DNA of 64,000 nucleotides from Candidatus Reconcilbacillus cellulovorans (GTDB lineage: Bacteria > Bacillota > Bacilli > Paenibacillales > Reconciliibacillaceae). The translations under genes and the position numbers were made by a program. The notes below the pieces were generated by a model that saw only the letters and a program-made list of their open reading frames with translations, was not told the DNA's origin and ran no database searches. The stretch covers positions 59,928-123,927 of the forward strand of contig MOXJ01000004.1 of the NCBI GenBank assembly GCA_002507565.1. The letters are read 5' to 3'. Position 1 is the stretch's first letter, and the number at the start of each line of letters is the position of its first letter. Positions 63,383-64,000 of the stretch are shown piece by piece.

Positions 63383-63866
63383 ATGGTTTTTGGCCGGTCT
63401 GGGGGCCGGATTGATCGTTTGCGGCATCGTGCTACGCCTGGCCGGTTCGGCCGGCGACGGGAATGAAGACTGGCAAGCAGAGGCGCAGCGGAACGGCTAT
63501 CTGCTTTTGCGGCTGGAAGACGTCGACGCGTTGATGAGGTTAGTGGTCGAACGGGCGCAGGCGACGGCGCCTGGTCCGTCCCCGCATTCTTCCACGCCAG
63601 TGCCGACGGCTTCCCCTCCTGCCTCCTCGCCCTTGCCGACGTTTTTTTCTTTTAAAGACGATCGTGTCTTCGTCCGAATTCCCCCGGGTGCGATCTCGGA
63701 AGACGTCGTGCGGATGTTAGCGGAAGCGGGAGTCGTCCGCGACGCGCAGGCGCTCCGAACCGAAATCGCTGTTCGCGGAAAAACCCGTAGGATCGTCGCC
63801 GGAGCTTACTTGCTCAAGAAGGACATGCCCGTCCGCGACGTTGTGGATCGGATTACGGCGCCTTGA
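63369..63866 (+). CDS. Orphan MltG LysM-like domain protein
   Basis: Encodes 165 residues. A membrane helix (about 7-26) precedes a polar Pro/Ser-rich linker, then a C-terminal domain resembling the LysM-like subdomain of endolytic transglycosylase MltG (VRIPPGAISEDVVRMLAEAGVVRDAQALR ... AGAYLLKKDMPVRDVVDRI). The catalytic Glu domain is entirely absent, so it is not expected to cut peptidoglycan; it may bind glycan strands. Overlaps the SwrB-like gene by 14 bases, so it shares its transcript. Confidence 0.75.
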   Translation: MSGRKWFLAGLGAGLIVCGIVLRLAGSAGDGNEDWQAEAQRNGYLLLRLEDVDALMRLVVERAQATAPGPSPHSSTPVPTASPPASSPLPTFFSFKDDRVFVRIPPGAISEDVVRMLAEAGVVRDAQALRTEIAVRGKTRRIVAGAYLLKKDMPVRDVVDRITAP

Positions 63867-64000
63867 AAGCCGAGGGCGGAAACCTCAAGCCGGCGCTTTA
63901 ATATGAGTAAAATATTCGTGGGCAGGGTTGAGAGCAAGGAACGCGAGGAAGAAAAGGGGTAGACAAGGGCTTCCCTTCTTGGTAAAGTGATAGGCGGCAA
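63867..64000 (+). promoter_or_regulatory. Terminal intergenic region with probable rpsB promoter
   Basis: The last 134 bases contain no gene. A -35 TAGACA (63960-63965) is 17 bases from TAAAGT (63983-63988), with a TGG extension. This fits a sigma-A promoter for the next gene, which in Bacillales is rpsB. A weak stem near 63864-63898 (AAAGC ... GCTTT) may end the fla/che transcript but has no T-tract. Confidence 0.55.

Noticed and set aside
1..64000. CRISPR arrays, tRNA or rRNA genes, insertion sequences
   Set aside because: I saw no regularly spaced repeats, cloverleaf sequences or transposase motifs on either strand.

Overview
The window is a GC-rich, almost entirely plus-strand block of housekeeping and motility genes from a Gram-positive, endospore-former-type Firmicute. 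The gene order (acpP-fabF-rnc-smc-ftsY, ylxM-ffh-rpsP-khpA-rimM-trmD-rplS-lepB-rbgA-rnhB-ylqG-ylqH-yraN, sucCD-dprA-topA-trmFO-xerC-hslVU-codY, then the long fla/che operon flgB to sigD) is the classical Bacillales order. CodY, FliY with a CheC-like half, CheC/CheD and SigD all fit. The high GC content, the comM homologue and the ylqG/ylqH pair suggest Paenibacillaceae (Paenibacillus, Cohnella or Thermobacillus type); this placement is inference, since no rRNA is present.

Region 1 (1-6883) holds the tail of acpP, then fabF, rnc, smc and ftsY. Region 2 (6923-11756) interrupts the usual ftsY-to-ylxM/ffh neighbourhood. It has a GH1 beta-glucosidase on the plus strand and, convergent to it, a five-gene minus-strand cluster. 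That cluster encodes a 73-residue uberolysin-like circular bacteriocin precursor, a 562-residue polytopic membrane protein, a SpoIIM/DUF95 membrane protein, an ABC ATPase and a small cationic membrane protein that probably gives immunity. This is the most striking find in the window. A TATAAT-bearing minus-strand promoter with overlapping inverted repeats drives it, and a hairpin shared with the glucosidase gene ends it.

Region 3 (11950-20859) restarts from a near-consensus sigma-A promoter and carries the SRP, ribosome-maturation and tRNA-modification genes with many 4-13 base overlaps. It includes an unusual pair: a FliK-like protein and an orphan FlhB C-domain. Region 4 (20846-33401) has comM on the minus strand, then sucCD with a strong terminator, dprA, topA, trmFO, xerC, hslV (N-terminal serine type), hslU and codY with a terminator.

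Region 5 (33539-63866) is the fla/che operon: basal body and rod (flgB, flgC, fliE, fliF), switch (fliG, fliM, fliY), export (fliH, fliI, fliJ, fliO, fliP, fliQ, fliR, flhB, flhA), hook (fliK, flgD, a TIGR02530-type protein, flgE), fliL, placement (flhF, flhG), chemotaxis (cheY, cheB, cheA, cheW, cheC, cheD) and sigD. It is followed by a DUF342/FapA protein, two small motility-linked proteins (one SwrB-like) and an orphan MltG LysM-like domain. SwrD (FlbD), normally between flgE and fliL, is missing. The last 130 bases hold a promoter that probably serves rpsB just outside the window.
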